Source of the DNA: an uncultured Porphyromonadaceae bacterium
GTDB lineage: Bacteria > Bacteroidota > Bacteroidia > Bacteroidales > Muribaculaceae
Length of the DNA stretch: 64,000 nt
Reading direction: 5' to 3'
Assembly (NCBI GenBank): GCA_937921035.1
Contig: CALEUL010000025.1
Coordinates: forward strand, 1 to 64,000
Part shown: in pieces, positions 22,939-30,850 of the stretch
How positions within the stretch are numbered: position 1 is the first letter of the stretch
Layout of the letters: each line of letters opens with the position of its first letter
Notes under the pieces: generated by a model
What the model saw: the letters and a program-made list of their open reading frames with translations, nothing else
What the model was told of the DNA's origin: nothing
Database searches by the model: none
Translations under genes and position numbers: made by a program

Positions 22939-25650
22939 ATGAAAAGAGTTTATACATTCGGCGACGGTAAAGCCGAAGGCAATGCAGAAATGCGAAACCT
23001 TCTCGGTGGCAAAGGCGCCAACCTGGCCGAAATGAACCTTCTGGGTATGCCCGTTCCTCCGGGCTTCACTATCACGACTGAAGTCTGCAACGAATACACC
23101 CAGTACGGGCGCGACGAAGTGATTTCCCGCATCAAAAAAGACGTAGAGGAATCAATCGCTCATGTAGAAAGCCTCACGGGCAAGAAATTCAACGATCCAT
23201 CCAACCCTCTGCTGGTATCCGTACGCTCCGGCGCCCGCGCATCCATGCCCGGCATGATGGACACCGTCCTCAACCTTGGCATGAACGACGCCACCGTTGA
23301 GGCTCTCGCCGAAAAGAGCGGCAACCCCCGCTTCGCCTGGGACAGCTACCGCCGCTTCGTGCAGATGTACGGTGATGTTGTTCTTGGCATGAAACCCAAG
23401 AAGAAAACCGACATCGACCCCTTCGAGGAAATCATGGACAAGGTGAAAGAAGAAAAGGGCATCAAGCTCGATACCGAACTCCAGGTAGAAGACCTCAAGA
23501 AACTCGTAGTACTCTTCAAGGCCGCAGTAAAGGACTACACCGGCAAGGATTTCCCCGATAACGCATGGGAACAGCTCTGGGGCGGCATATGCGCCGTTTT
23601 CGACAGCTGGATGAACGAACGCGCCATCATCTACCGCCGAATGAACCAGATTCCCGAAGAATGGGGCACCGCCGTCAACGTACAGGCAATGGTTTACGGC
23701 AACATGGGCAACAACTCCGCAACAGGTGTTGCCTTCAGCCGCGACGCCGCCACCGGCGAGAACATCTTCAACGGTGAATACCTCATCAACGCACAGGGCG
23801 AAGACGTTGTAGCCGGCATCCGCACCCCTCAGCAGATTACAATAGAAGGCTCGCGCCGCTGGGCAGCCCTCCAGGGCATCTCCGAAGAGGAACGCGCCTC
23901 CAAATATCCTTCGCTGGAAGAATCCATGCCCGTATGCGCCAACGAGCTCTTCGCTATCGCAGCCAAGCTCGAGGACTACTACAAAGACATGCAGGATATG
24001 GAATTCACCATCCAGGACGGCAAGCTCTGGATGCTCCAGACCCGTAACGGCAAGCGCACAGGCGCCGCTATGGTAAAAATCGCCATGGACCTCCTCCGCG
24101 CCGGCGTAATCGACGAAAAGACCGTCCTCAAGCGCATGGAGCCCCAGAAACTCGACGAACTTCTGCACCCCGTATTCGACAAATCGGCTCTCAAGCGCGC
24201 CAAAGTGGTTGCCAAGGGTCTTCCCGCATCGCCCGGCGCAGCTTCCGGCCAGATTGTATTCTCCGCCGAAGAAGCAGAATCGTGGGCCGAGAAGAAACGC
24301 AAAGTCGTTCTCGTGCGCATCGAGACATCGCCCGAAGACCTTCGCGGTATGGCCGTTGCCCAGGGTATCCTGACAATGCGCGGCGGTATGACATCGCACG
24401 CAGCCGTTGTTGCCCGCGGTATGGGCAAGTGCTGCGTATCCGGCGCAGGCGAAATCAAGGTAGACTATGTTGCCAAGACCGTTGAAATGGGTGGCAAAAC
24501 CTATAACGAAGGCGACTGGATTTCCCTTAACGGCTCCACAGGCGAAGTTTACGACGGCCAGGTTCCCACCACCGAACCCGCACTCGACGGCGACTTCGGC
24601 GCAATCATGAACCTCGCAGAAAAATACACCAAGACATACGTGCGCACCAACGCCGACACCCCGCGCGACGCCAAGCAGGCCCGCAAGTTCGGCGCTCAGG
24701 GTATCGGCCTCTGCCGTACCGAGCACATGTTCTTCGAAGGCGACCGCATCAAGGCCGTACGCGAGATGATTCTTGCCTCCGACCTCGAAGGCCGCCGTCT
24801 GGCCCTCAACAAACTTCTGCCCATGCAGCGCGGCGACTTCGAAGGCATCTTCGAAGCAATGGACGGATTCGGCGTTACAATCCGCCTTCTCGATCCCCCA
24901 CTGCACGAGTTCGTTCCTCATCAGACAGCAACCCAGAAGGAGCTCGCCGACGAAATGGGTATCACCCTCGCCGAAGTAAAGGCCAAAGTTGACGCCCTCG
25001 AGGAATTCAACCCCATGCTCGGCCACCGCGGCTGCCGTCTTGGCATCACCTACCCCGAAATCACCGAGATGCAGACACGCGCCATCATCGAGGCAGCCCT
25101 CGCCTGCAAGGCCCGCGGCATCGAGGTTCATCCCGAAATCATGGTGCCCCTGGTAGGCTCCCTGAAGGAACTCCAGCACCAGGCTAACGTTATCAACGAA
25201 ACCGCCGTTAAGGTATTCGAGGAAAAAGGCGACTCGATCCCCTACCTCGTAGGTACAATGATCGAAGTTCCCCGCGCAGCCCTTACAGCCAACGAAATCG
25301 CACAGGTTGCCGACTTCTTCTCCTTCGGTACCAACGACCTTACCCAGATGACCTTCGGCTTCTCGCGCGACGACGCACCCAAGTTCCTGAAGTACTACAA
25401 GGAACACGGTGTTATCAAGACCGATCCCTTCGAAGTGCTCGACCAGGTCGGCGTAGGCCAGCTCGTACGCATGGGCGTAGAAAAAGGCCGCAGCGTTAAG
25501 CCCGAGCTCAAGGTAGGTATCTGCGGCGAGCACGGAGGCGAACCCTCGTCGGTAATCTTCTGCGCAAAACTCGGCATGAACTACGTGAGCTGCTCGCCCT
25601 TCCGCGTGCCCATTGCCCGCGTAGCCGCCGCTCAGGCTGCTATTGATTAA
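22939..25650 (+). CDS. ppdK: Pyruvate, phosphate dikinase
   Basis: The enzyme interconverts pyruvate + ATP + phosphate and phosphoenolpyruvate + AMP + pyrophosphate, giving anaerobes a reversible step between glycolysis and gluconeogenesis. The 903-residue protein has the N-terminal ATP-grasp nucleotide domain (LGGKGANLAEMNLLGMPVPPGF at the start, split here by family-typical helices), the phospho-histidine domain with H487 in the GGMTSHAAVVARGMGK stretch, and the C-terminal PEP/pyruvate barrel with GIGLCRTEHMFF, LGHRGCRLGITYPEI and the FGTNDLTQMTFGFSRDD motif. Length and motifs are complete. It is monocistronic, closed by a 12-bp terminator. The strongly biased codon use suggests high expression and also produces a long meaningless open frame on the opposite strand. 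Confidence 0.97.
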   Translation: MKRVYTFGDGKAEGNAEMRNLLGGKGANLAEMNLLGMPVPPGFTITTEVCNEYTQYGRDEVISRIKKDVEESIAHVESLTGKKFNDPSNPLLVSVRSGARASMPGMMDTVLNLGMNDATVEALAEKSGNPRFAWDSYRRFVQMYGDVVLGMKPKKKTDIDPFEEIMDKVKEEKGIKLDTELQVEDLKKLVVLFKAAVKDYTGKDFPDNAWEQLWGGICAVFDSWMNERAIIYRRMNQIPEEWGTAVNVQAMVYGNMGNNSATGVAFSRDAATGENIFNGEYLINAQGEDVVAGIRTPQQITIEGSRRWAALQGISEEERASKYPSLEESMPVCANELFAIAAKLEDYYKDMQDMEFTIQDGKLWMLQTRNGKRTGAAMVKIAMDLLRAGVIDEKTVLKRMEPQKLDELLHPVFDKSALKRAKVVAKGLPASPGAASGQIVFSAEEAESWAEKKRKVVLVRIETSPEDLRGMAVAQGILTMRGGMTSHAAVVARGMGKCCVSGAGEIKVDYVAKTVEMGGKTYNEGDWISLNGSTGEVYDGQVPTTEPALDGDFGAIMNLAEKYTKTYVRTNADTPRDAKQARKFGAQGIGLCRTEHMFFEGDRIKAVREMILASDLEGRRLALNKLLPMQRGDFEGIFEAMDGFGVTIRLLDPPLHEFVPHQTATQKELADEMGITLAEVKAKVDALEEFNPMLGHRGCRLGITYPEITEMQTRAIIEAALACKARGIEVHPEIMVPLVGSLKELQHQANVINETAVKVFEEKGDSIPYLVGTMIEVPRAALTANEIAQVADFFSFGTNDLTQMTFGFSRDDAPKFLKYYKEHGVIKTDPFEVLDQVGVGQLVRMGVEKGRSVKPELKVGICGEHGGEPSSVIFCAKLGMNYVSCSPFRVPIARVAAAQAAID

Positions 25651-25677
25651 ATCATAAAGTAACATAATCCTTTTATC

Positions 25678-25725
25678 AGGCTGTAACGCATTGGGAAATC
25701 CGGCGTTACAGCCTAACTTATTTTT
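25678..25725 (+). terminator. Intrinsic terminator after ppdK
   Basis: A perfect 12-bp stem (25678-25689 with 25703-25714) is followed by AACTTATTTTT. Confidence 0.85.
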
Positions 25726-25790
25726 GGAGAAACTGCCGATATTTTATCACTCCGTAAAATCCGCATATAATTAAAAAGTTTGGTTTATTC

Positions 25791-25821
25791 TTGTGAATTG
25801 AAAGAAATATTTTTAATTTTG
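25791..25821 (+). promoter_or_regulatory. Promoter of the NagB-like/PIG-L fusion gene
   Basis: TTG (25791-25793), a 20-base spacer and TAATTTTG (25814-25821) match consensus. The leader is about 86 bases long. Confidence 0.8.
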
Positions 25822-25913
25822 TAGCGCGTAAAAAAACGCCTTTATACCATCATTTACCAATCAATAGAAACACAAAACACAAATACCTTAGCGCCATAAC
25901 AGGCGTAACTACA

Positions 25914-27893
25914 ATGAAAACCGACTTAAGCTCTCAAATCAAGCTTGACCGAATTCCGAATAAATACTACAATCCCGATTCGGAAATCGAGCTTGCGGCA
26001 ATACGCCGCGAGGAAAAGATTGACACCCGCATCTTTGAAACAGCAAACGAAGGGGCCGATTTTGTTGCCGCCCAGCTTGCCAAGTACATCAACCGATATG
26101 TTGATGCCAAAGGCAAGTGCGTACTGGCACTCGGCGCAGGCAACAACACCCACCGCGTGTATGCAAGCCTTATAAAAATGTATAAGGAAGGACACGTAGA
26201 CTTTGCCAACGTTATCGTTTTCAACATAGGAGAATTCTTCCCAATCGAACCGGAAGGCCCCTCTACATTGGAACGACTGAAAAATGTATTCCTGAACTAC
26301 GTTGACATAAAGCCGGAAAACATCCGCTCTTTCGATTCCAATATCACCAAGGAAACAATGGCCGACATGTGCCACGACTACGAACGCCGCATAGCCAACG
26401 CCGGCGGCATCGACGTGGCATTGTGCGAAATCGGCGCAACCGGCAATATAGCCTTCAACGAACCCGGCAGCTCCGCCGCAAGCTACACCCGTCTTGTACA
26501 CCTCGGCAACGAAACGCGCCATCTTATCAGCAAGGACTACAAGTGCGACCGCGCCCCCAAGGGCGCCGTTACTCTCGGCATATCCAACATCCTCTCGGCA
26601 CGCCGAGTCCTCACAATGGCATGGGGCGAGGACCGCGCCGGCATTATACACCGCACAGTAGAGGAGAACGCCACATCCGCAGTTCCCGCATCGCTGCTTC
26701 AGGGCCATCCACACGTCAAACTCATCACCGACCTCGGCGGCGCCGAAGACCTTACCCGTATCAGCCATCCCTGGAAGGTTACTTCCTGCGAGTGGACCGA
26801 CAAGCTTATCCGTCGAGCCATCGTATGGCTCTGCGACATGACAGGCAAGCCAATCCTCAAGCTCACCGACAAGGACTATAACGACTGGGGTCTTGGCGAA
26901 CTTCTTGCCATCTACGGCTCGGCATACAACGTAAACATCAAGATTTTCAACGATCTGCAGCACACCATCACCGGCTGGCCCGGCGGCAAACCCAACGCCG
27001 ACGACACCTTCCGTCCCGAACGTGCGAATCCGTTCCCCAAACGAGTGATTGTTTTCTCGCCGCATCCCGACGACGACGTTATCTCGATGGGCGGCACCCT
27101 GCGCCGACTGGTTGTACAGGGCCACGACGTACATGTTGCATATGAGACTTCCGGCAATATCGCCGTAGGCGACGAGGATATGATGCGCTACTTCCTCATG
27201 ACCGACCGTATCGCCCCTCTCTTCGGCTTTGATAACGAAAATTACACAAAACTCAGCAACACCGTAGCCGAAGCAGTTGCCAACAAAAAATCAGGAGAAA
27301 TCGATACTAAGGAAGTACGTGAAATCAAGACCATGATCCGCCAGGCCGAAGCTACTATCGCCTGCCACTACATCGGCGTAAAACCCGACAACATCCACTT
27401 CCTGCGTCTGCCGTTCTACGAGACCGGTACTATCAAAAAAGGCGATCTGTCGCAGCGCGACGTCGACATTGTAAAGGAACTTCTGCAGGATGTTAAGCCT
27501 CATCAGATTTTCGTAGCAGGCGACCTCGCCGACCCCCACGGCACACACAAAGTATGCACCGACGCCGTACTGGCCGCTATCGACGAACTTCTTGAAGAAC
27601 CGTGGATGAAAGACTGCCGGATATGGATGTACCGCGGCGCCTGGGCAGAATGGGAAATCGACCATATCGAAATGGCAGTGCCCATCAGCCCCGAGGAACT
27701 GCGCTTCAAACGCAACTCCATCCTGAAGCACCAGAGCCAGATGGAAAATGCTCCGTACCTCGGCGACGACGACCGTCTGTTCTGGCAGCGTGCCGAAGAG
27801 CGTAACCGCGCGACAGCACAGCTCTACGAAGGACTTGGCCTTGCTTCCTATGAAGCTATCGAAGCCTTTGTGGAATATCATCCCATCCGATAA
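25914..27893 (+). CDS. NagB-like domain fused to a PIG-L/LmbE-type deacetylase domain
   Basis: The 659-residue protein joins a glucosamine-6-phosphate-deaminase-like domain (about 30-320) to a PIG-L/LmbE zinc deacetylase domain (about 375-640). In the second domain the metal motif is H384-P-D-D (in VIVFSPHPDDDVISMGG), with a later PHGTH histidine pair, so N-deacetylase activity on an amino-sugar compound is plausible. In the first domain the residues that align with the NagB catalytic set are changed: FNMDEY of E. coli NagB reads FNIGEF, and GNDGHIAFNEP reads GATGNIAFNEP, losing both aspartates and the histidine. It may therefore bind a sugar phosphate without deaminating it. Bacteroidales relatives are annotated as glucosamine-6-phosphate deaminase; I doubt that activity here. 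Monocistronic, with its own promoter and terminator. Confidence 0.85.
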   Translation: MKTDLSSQIKLDRIPNKYYNPDSEIELAAIRREEKIDTRIFETANEGADFVAAQLAKYINRYVDAKGKCVLALGAGNNTHRVYASLIKMYKEGHVDFANVIVFNIGEFFPIEPEGPSTLERLKNVFLNYVDIKPENIRSFDSNITKETMADMCHDYERRIANAGGIDVALCEIGATGNIAFNEPGSSAASYTRLVHLGNETRHLISKDYKCDRAPKGAVTLGISNILSARRVLTMAWGEDRAGIIHRTVEENATSAVPASLLQGHPHVKLITDLGGAEDLTRISHPWKVTSCEWTDKLIRRAIVWLCDMTGKPILKLTDKDYNDWGLGELLAIYGSAYNVNIKIFNDLQHTITGWPGGKPNADDTFRPERANPFPKRVIVFSPHPDDDVISMGGTLRRLVVQGHDVHVAYETSGNIAVGDEDMMRYFLMTDRIAPLFGFDNENYTKLSNTVAEAVANKKSGEIDTKEVREIKTMIRQAEATIACHYIGVKPDNIHFLRLPFYETGTIKKGDLSQRDVDIVKELLQDVKPHQIFVAGDLADPHGTHKVCTDAVLAAIDELLEEPWMKDCRIWMYRGAWAEWEIDHIEMAVPISPEELRFKRNSILKHQSQMENAPYLGDDDRLFWQRAEERNRATAQLYEGLGLASYEAIEAFVEYHPIR

Positions 27894-27916
27894 TACGATT
27901 ATATCGCGTATACATT

Positions 27917-27949
27917 AACGGACGCTCCCCGGCGGGAGCGTCCGTTTTT
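27917..27949. terminator. Strong intrinsic terminator between convergent genes
   Basis: A perfect 13-bp stem (27917-27929 with 27934-27946) with a CGGC tetraloop is followed by a T run. It ends the NagB-like/PIG-L transcript, and can also act on the converging radical SAM transcript. Confidence 0.9.
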
Positions 27950-27980
27950 ATAATGATCAAATGAATATCAGATGTAAACG

Positions 27981-29054
27981 TTATTTGCCGTCGCACTTGG
28001 CAAGATGGCAGTGCATGATATTTCCGTCGGAGTCGCGGAGGTGCATACCGTTGCCCTCGCAGTAGCGCCAGAAAGAGCAGTCGGCACATATTCCCCGCTT
28101 CATCCATGAGCGATCGCGGTAACGTTCGAAACGGTTCTGCCATACATCCCAAAAATCGTCGGTATATATATTGCCCTGCCTGTAGTCGGCGCGTATGCTG
28201 GGGCAAGCACCAATGCCTCCGTCAAGGAGGACCGAAGCGGCAGTAACACCAGCCTGGCACTCGAAGAAATAGTCGCGCACAAGCCCCTCGTAACCTGCAA
28301 GAAAGCCTTCGCAACAAAACGACGGGTGTATGCGTCCTTCCTTGCGCGTGGCAACGATGAAATCCATCAGTGTACGCAATTCGTCCTGTCCGAGATCGAA
28401 TTCCGGATGGGCTGCCGCACGGCCAGATGGAAAAATAGTGAACAGACGCCAGCGTTTAACGCCAGCGTCTATCAGTAATTCTTTCAGAGCATCGAGTTCG
28501 GCCAACGACCGGCGGTTCACGCATGTAACGACATCGAAATGAATATCTTCTGCCCTCGCAACGATGCGTATGGCTCCAAGAGCGCGACGAAACGACTCCG
28601 GATTGCCGCGCATCCAGTTATGACTGTCTTCAAGCCCGTCGAGGCTTATTGTAAGACTATGCAGACCGGCACGACGCAGGCTCTCGAAGCGCTTTTCGCT
28701 GAGCAGCATGCCGTTGGTAACAATGCCCCACGGTATTTCGCGGCTATAGAGCTCCAGGCCCACCGCCTCGATATCGGAGCGCACGAGCGGCTCGCCACCC
28801 GTGATCACTATGTTCAGCCTGTGCCGGTCCACGTGCGGAAGCAGCGAATCTATTACCCGCAGAAAATCCTCCGCCGGCATGTCTGGAAGCGCCGACGAAC
28901 TCTTGCAGTCGCTACCGCAGTGGCGGCACGCTAAATTGCAGCGCCACGTGCATTCCCAGAACAGCTGTCGCAACGGATGCTCGCGCCGGCGTCCTTCCTT
29001 CAGGCGCCGGTTCAGTTCAAGAGCCATCCGCTGCCTTAACGACAGCGGTTTCAT
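27981..29054 (-). CDS. Radical SAM/SPASM enzyme of an rSAM/lipoprotein pair
   Basis: The 357-residue enzyme carries the radical SAM cluster motif C39-NLA-C43-RH-C46, the GGEP motif (ITGGEPLVRSD, near residue 86), and a cysteine-rich SPASM-type C-terminus (CPS...GICADCSFWRYCEGNGMH...MHCHLAKC) that should bind auxiliary iron-sulfur clusters. SPASM enzymes usually modify peptides or proteins. Its start overlaps the end of a small lipoprotein gene by four bases, so the two are translationally coupled. This arrangement matches, from memory, the TIGR04133/TIGR04134 rSAM/lipoprotein families of Bacteroidota, for which no reaction is established. The natural inference is that the enzyme modifies the lipoprotein, but the enzyme has no signal peptide, so modification would precede export. 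Confidence 0.88.
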   Translation of the reverse strand: MKPLSLRQRMALELNRRLKEGRRREHPLRQLFWECTWRCNLACRHCGSDCKSSSALPDMPAEDFLRVIDSLLPHVDRHRLNIVITGGEPLVRSDIEAVGLELYSREIPWGIVTNGMLLSEKRFESLRRAGLHSLTISLDGLEDSHNWMRGNPESFRRALGAIRIVARAEDIHFDVVTCVNRRSLAELDALKELLIDAGVKRWRLFTIFPSGRAAAHPEFDLGQDELRTLMDFIVATRKEGRIHPSFCCEGFLAGYEGLVRDYFFECQAGVTAASVLLDGGIGACPSIRADYRQGNIYTDDFWDVWQNRFERYRDRSWMKRGICADCSFWRYCEGNGMHLRDSDGNIMHCHLAKCDGK

Positions 29055-29509
29055 TCGGCCGTTTTCTTTTTCAGTTTGAAGTTAACGGTGGCTTCGCCTT
29101 TGCCTTCGTTCCAATTACCGTCGCCGTCAGACACCTTCTTCAGCGTAACGACGGTGGAATCGGCTTCAAGGGTGCCGTCGGCAGGAATGCATACCACCTT
29201 CACCATCTCGGAGGGGGAACCTATTCTTCGATTTTCGGACACATTATACGAGCCGGCAACATTTGTTGTGTCTTTGCCTATCGAGTATACTCCAGACGGG
29301 GCCTCGGGCATTGTAACTCTCACCTCAACGTCCTTCACGGCATTGCCTTCGGCATCTGTAACCGAGCCTTTCACTTCGAAATCAGCTGTTGGAGATCCGT
29401 ACATCAAAGGATAATCCCCTTCATCGGAGCAACCAAAGCCCAGCAAAGCAAGTCCGGCCATGCAGATACGTGAAGTGATTGAGTACAAATTGGAACAAAA
29501 AGTTTTCAC
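29051..29509 (-). CDS. Radical SAM-associated lipoprotein
   Basis: The predicted product has 152 residues: a signal peptide with hydrophobic core and lipobox (MAGLALLGFGC), an acidic patch (SDEGDYP), the MYGSPTADFEVKG segment that I recall as characteristic of the rSAM-partner lipoprotein family, a carboxypeptidase-regulatory-like beta fold (SVTDAEGNAVKDVEVRVTMP) and a basic end (VNFKLKKKTAE). The longest frame starts at a TTG at 29539, but that codon is part of the TATATTTG promoter box (29537-29544), so it cannot be transcribed. The GTG at 29509 gives a normal 27-residue signal. The gene overlaps the enzyme gene by four bases. The lipoprotein is the probable substrate or carrier in this two-gene system. 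Confidence 0.75.
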   Translation of the reverse strand: MKTFCSNLYSITSRICMAGLALLGFGCSDEGDYPLMYGSPTADFEVKGSVTDAEGNAVKDVEVRVTMPEAPSGVYSIGKDTTNVAGSYNVSENRRIGSPSEMVKVVCIPADGTLEADSTVVTLKKVSDGDGNWNEGKGEATVNFKLKKKTAE

Positions 29510-29536
29510 AGCAACCAGATATTGTGATATTGTTCG

Positions 29537-29544
29537 CAAATATA
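29537..29544 (-). promoter_or_regulatory. -7 box of the rSAM/lipoprotein operon
   Basis: TATATTTG on the minus strand, with a TTG 17 bases upstream (29562-29564), a slightly short spacer. It sits 28 bases before the GTG at 29509 and back-to-back with the rightward promoter of 29602-30441. Confidence 0.55.
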
Positions 29545-29589
29545 TAGAATTAATCCCGGTTCAAGAAATAAATTCCGATAATTTTTGGC

Positions 29590-29597
29590 TACTTTTG
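29590..29597 (+). promoter_or_regulatory. -7 box of the degenerate M23 gene
   Basis: TACTTTTG ends four bases before the ATG at 29602. Transcription would begin at or within the start codon, so the message appears leaderless, or translation starts at a later methionine (residue 33 or 40). Confidence 0.55.
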
Positions 29598-29601
29598 CAG
29601 A

Positions 29602-30441
29602 ATGAAGTCCGACAAACAGAAAACCGCAAAGATTAAGGCTCCACGCTATCGCAATCCGGCGCGCTACCGCCTTGAATTCATCCACGAGAACACGCTTATG
29701 ACCTTGTGGAGCGTTCGGATGACGCGCGTGCGCGTATGGATTGTCTCTCTGTCGGGCATAGCCGCCGTCCTCGCTTTGCTATGGGCAGTTGTCGCCTTTA
29801 CACCACTGCGACAATTGCTGCCAGGAGCCCTGCACGGCGACCTAAGGGCCCGCTACATGGAAACAGCTCTAAAACTCGACTCTCTGGAGGCCGCCGTCCG
29901 CCAGAACGATGCCTATATAAACAATCTACGCAATATATTTGCAGGTCCGAAAGAAGCCGACCACACCACCCTGACCCATTCCGTCGCCCTCTCCGACTCT
30001 CTTCTTGCGGCAAGCGAACTCGAAAAACAGTTTGTGCGCACCTATGAGGACGAGGAACGCTTCAACCTTTCAGTGCTCGCCCCCATCGCCGCCGAAGGAA
30101 TGATATTCCAGTCCCCGGTAGCCTCGGCGGTATCTGTGGCATCTGTTTCCGGCGCCAAAGCGCTTGAGATACAGACCGGAGCACTTACTCCCGCATCGGC
30201 GGTATACCGCGGCACCGTGGTGGCCTCCACAACCGGCGCCGACGGACGCACCACCATCACAATACAGCACCCCAACGATTTTATAAGCGTATACCAGGGA
30301 CTTTCAGATGTTTTTGTAGAAAAAGGCGACAAAGTTGAGGCAGCCCAACGCATAGGCCACATCGCCGCCAAAGGACGTCTTGTATTCGAACTATGGCATA
30401 GCGGCTCGCCCCTTAACCCACGCGATTATATAGCTATATAA
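29602..30441 (+). CDS. Membrane-anchored LytM/M23-like protein with lost zinc ligands
   Basis: The 279-residue protein has a basic cytoplasmic N-terminus (1-43), one transmembrane helix (about 45-67, VWIVSLSGIAAVLALLWAVV), a helical periplasmic part (about 80-165) and a C-terminal M23-like fold (about 180-279, ending LNPRDYIAI). The usual ligands are absent: the H-x-x-x-D pair is not found before the ISVYQGLSDVFVEKGDKV segment and the HLHFE motif reads RLVFELW. Such degenerate LytM proteins (EnvC/NlpD type) activate amidases or act as scaffolds instead of cutting. It is co-transcribed with the VanZ-like gene one base downstream. Its relation to the other, apparently active M23 protein (6095-7069) is only by family. 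Confidence 0.85.
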   Translation: MKSDKQKTAKIKAPRYRNPARYRLEFIHENTLMTLWSVRMTRVRVWIVSLSGIAAVLALLWAVVAFTPLRQLLPGALHGDLRARYMETALKLDSLEAAVRQNDAYINNLRNIFAGPKEADHTTLTHSVALSDSLLAASELEKQFVRTYEDEERFNLSVLAPIAAEGMIFQSPVASAVSVASVSGAKALEIQTGALTPASAVYRGTVVASTTGADGRTTITIQHPNDFISVYQGLSDVFVEKGDKVEAAQRIGHIAAKGRLVFELWHSGSPLNPRDYIAI

Positions 30442-30442
30442 C

Positions 30443-30850
30443 ATGACTCTCAAACCAATACTCCGCTGGCTTCCGTCGGCAATAGTAATAGCAGTGATAC
30501 TCTACGCCACCCTGTTTCCCGACCCGGCCGGCGCCGACATGTTCCCGCTCATACCCCACATCGACAAACTGATCCATGCTATAATGTTCGGGGGCCTGGC
30601 CGGAGCACTCGCTTTCGACTACGAAAGAACGGGGTCCCGGCAACGGCCGGAACCCCGTGTAATGCTTATATGTTGCGGTGCCTCACTTGCCTTTGGCGGT
30701 GGTATCGAACTCCTGCAGGGCGCTATGGGACTTGGCCGTGGCGCTGACTGGTGGGATTTCGCCGCCGATGCCGTCGGCGTAGCAGTTGCTTATTTTACCG
30801 CTCCGCCGGCAATAAAGGCCGTTGTGTCGCACTGCAAAATCACTTCGTAA
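30443..30850 (+). CDS. VanZ-like small membrane protein
   Basis: The 135-residue protein has four hydrophobic segments and the VanZ-like pattern LFPDP...PHIDKLIHAIMFGGLAGAL and FGGGIELLQGAMGLGRGADWWDFAADAVGVAVAY. VanZ-like proteins are polytopic membrane proteins of unclear role; some change glycopeptide sensitivity. It starts one base after the stop of the M23-like gene, indicating a two-gene envelope operon. Its last 11 bases overlap the end of the converging DUF5606 gene. Confidence 0.8.
   Translation: MTLKPILRWLPSAIVIAVILYATLFPDPAGADMFPLIPHIDKLIHAIMFGGLAGALAFDYERTGSRQRPEPRVMLICCGASLAFGGGIELLQGAMGLGRGADWWDFAADAVGVAVAYFTAPPAIKAVVSHCKITS

Noticed and set aside
23152..25665. 837-codon open frame on the strand opposite ppdK
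   Set aside because: It mirrors ppdK over its whole length. The strong codon bias of ppdK keeps stops out of the opposite frame; the translation has no domain, only repeated Glu/Gly/Val/Ala stretches, and no promoter.
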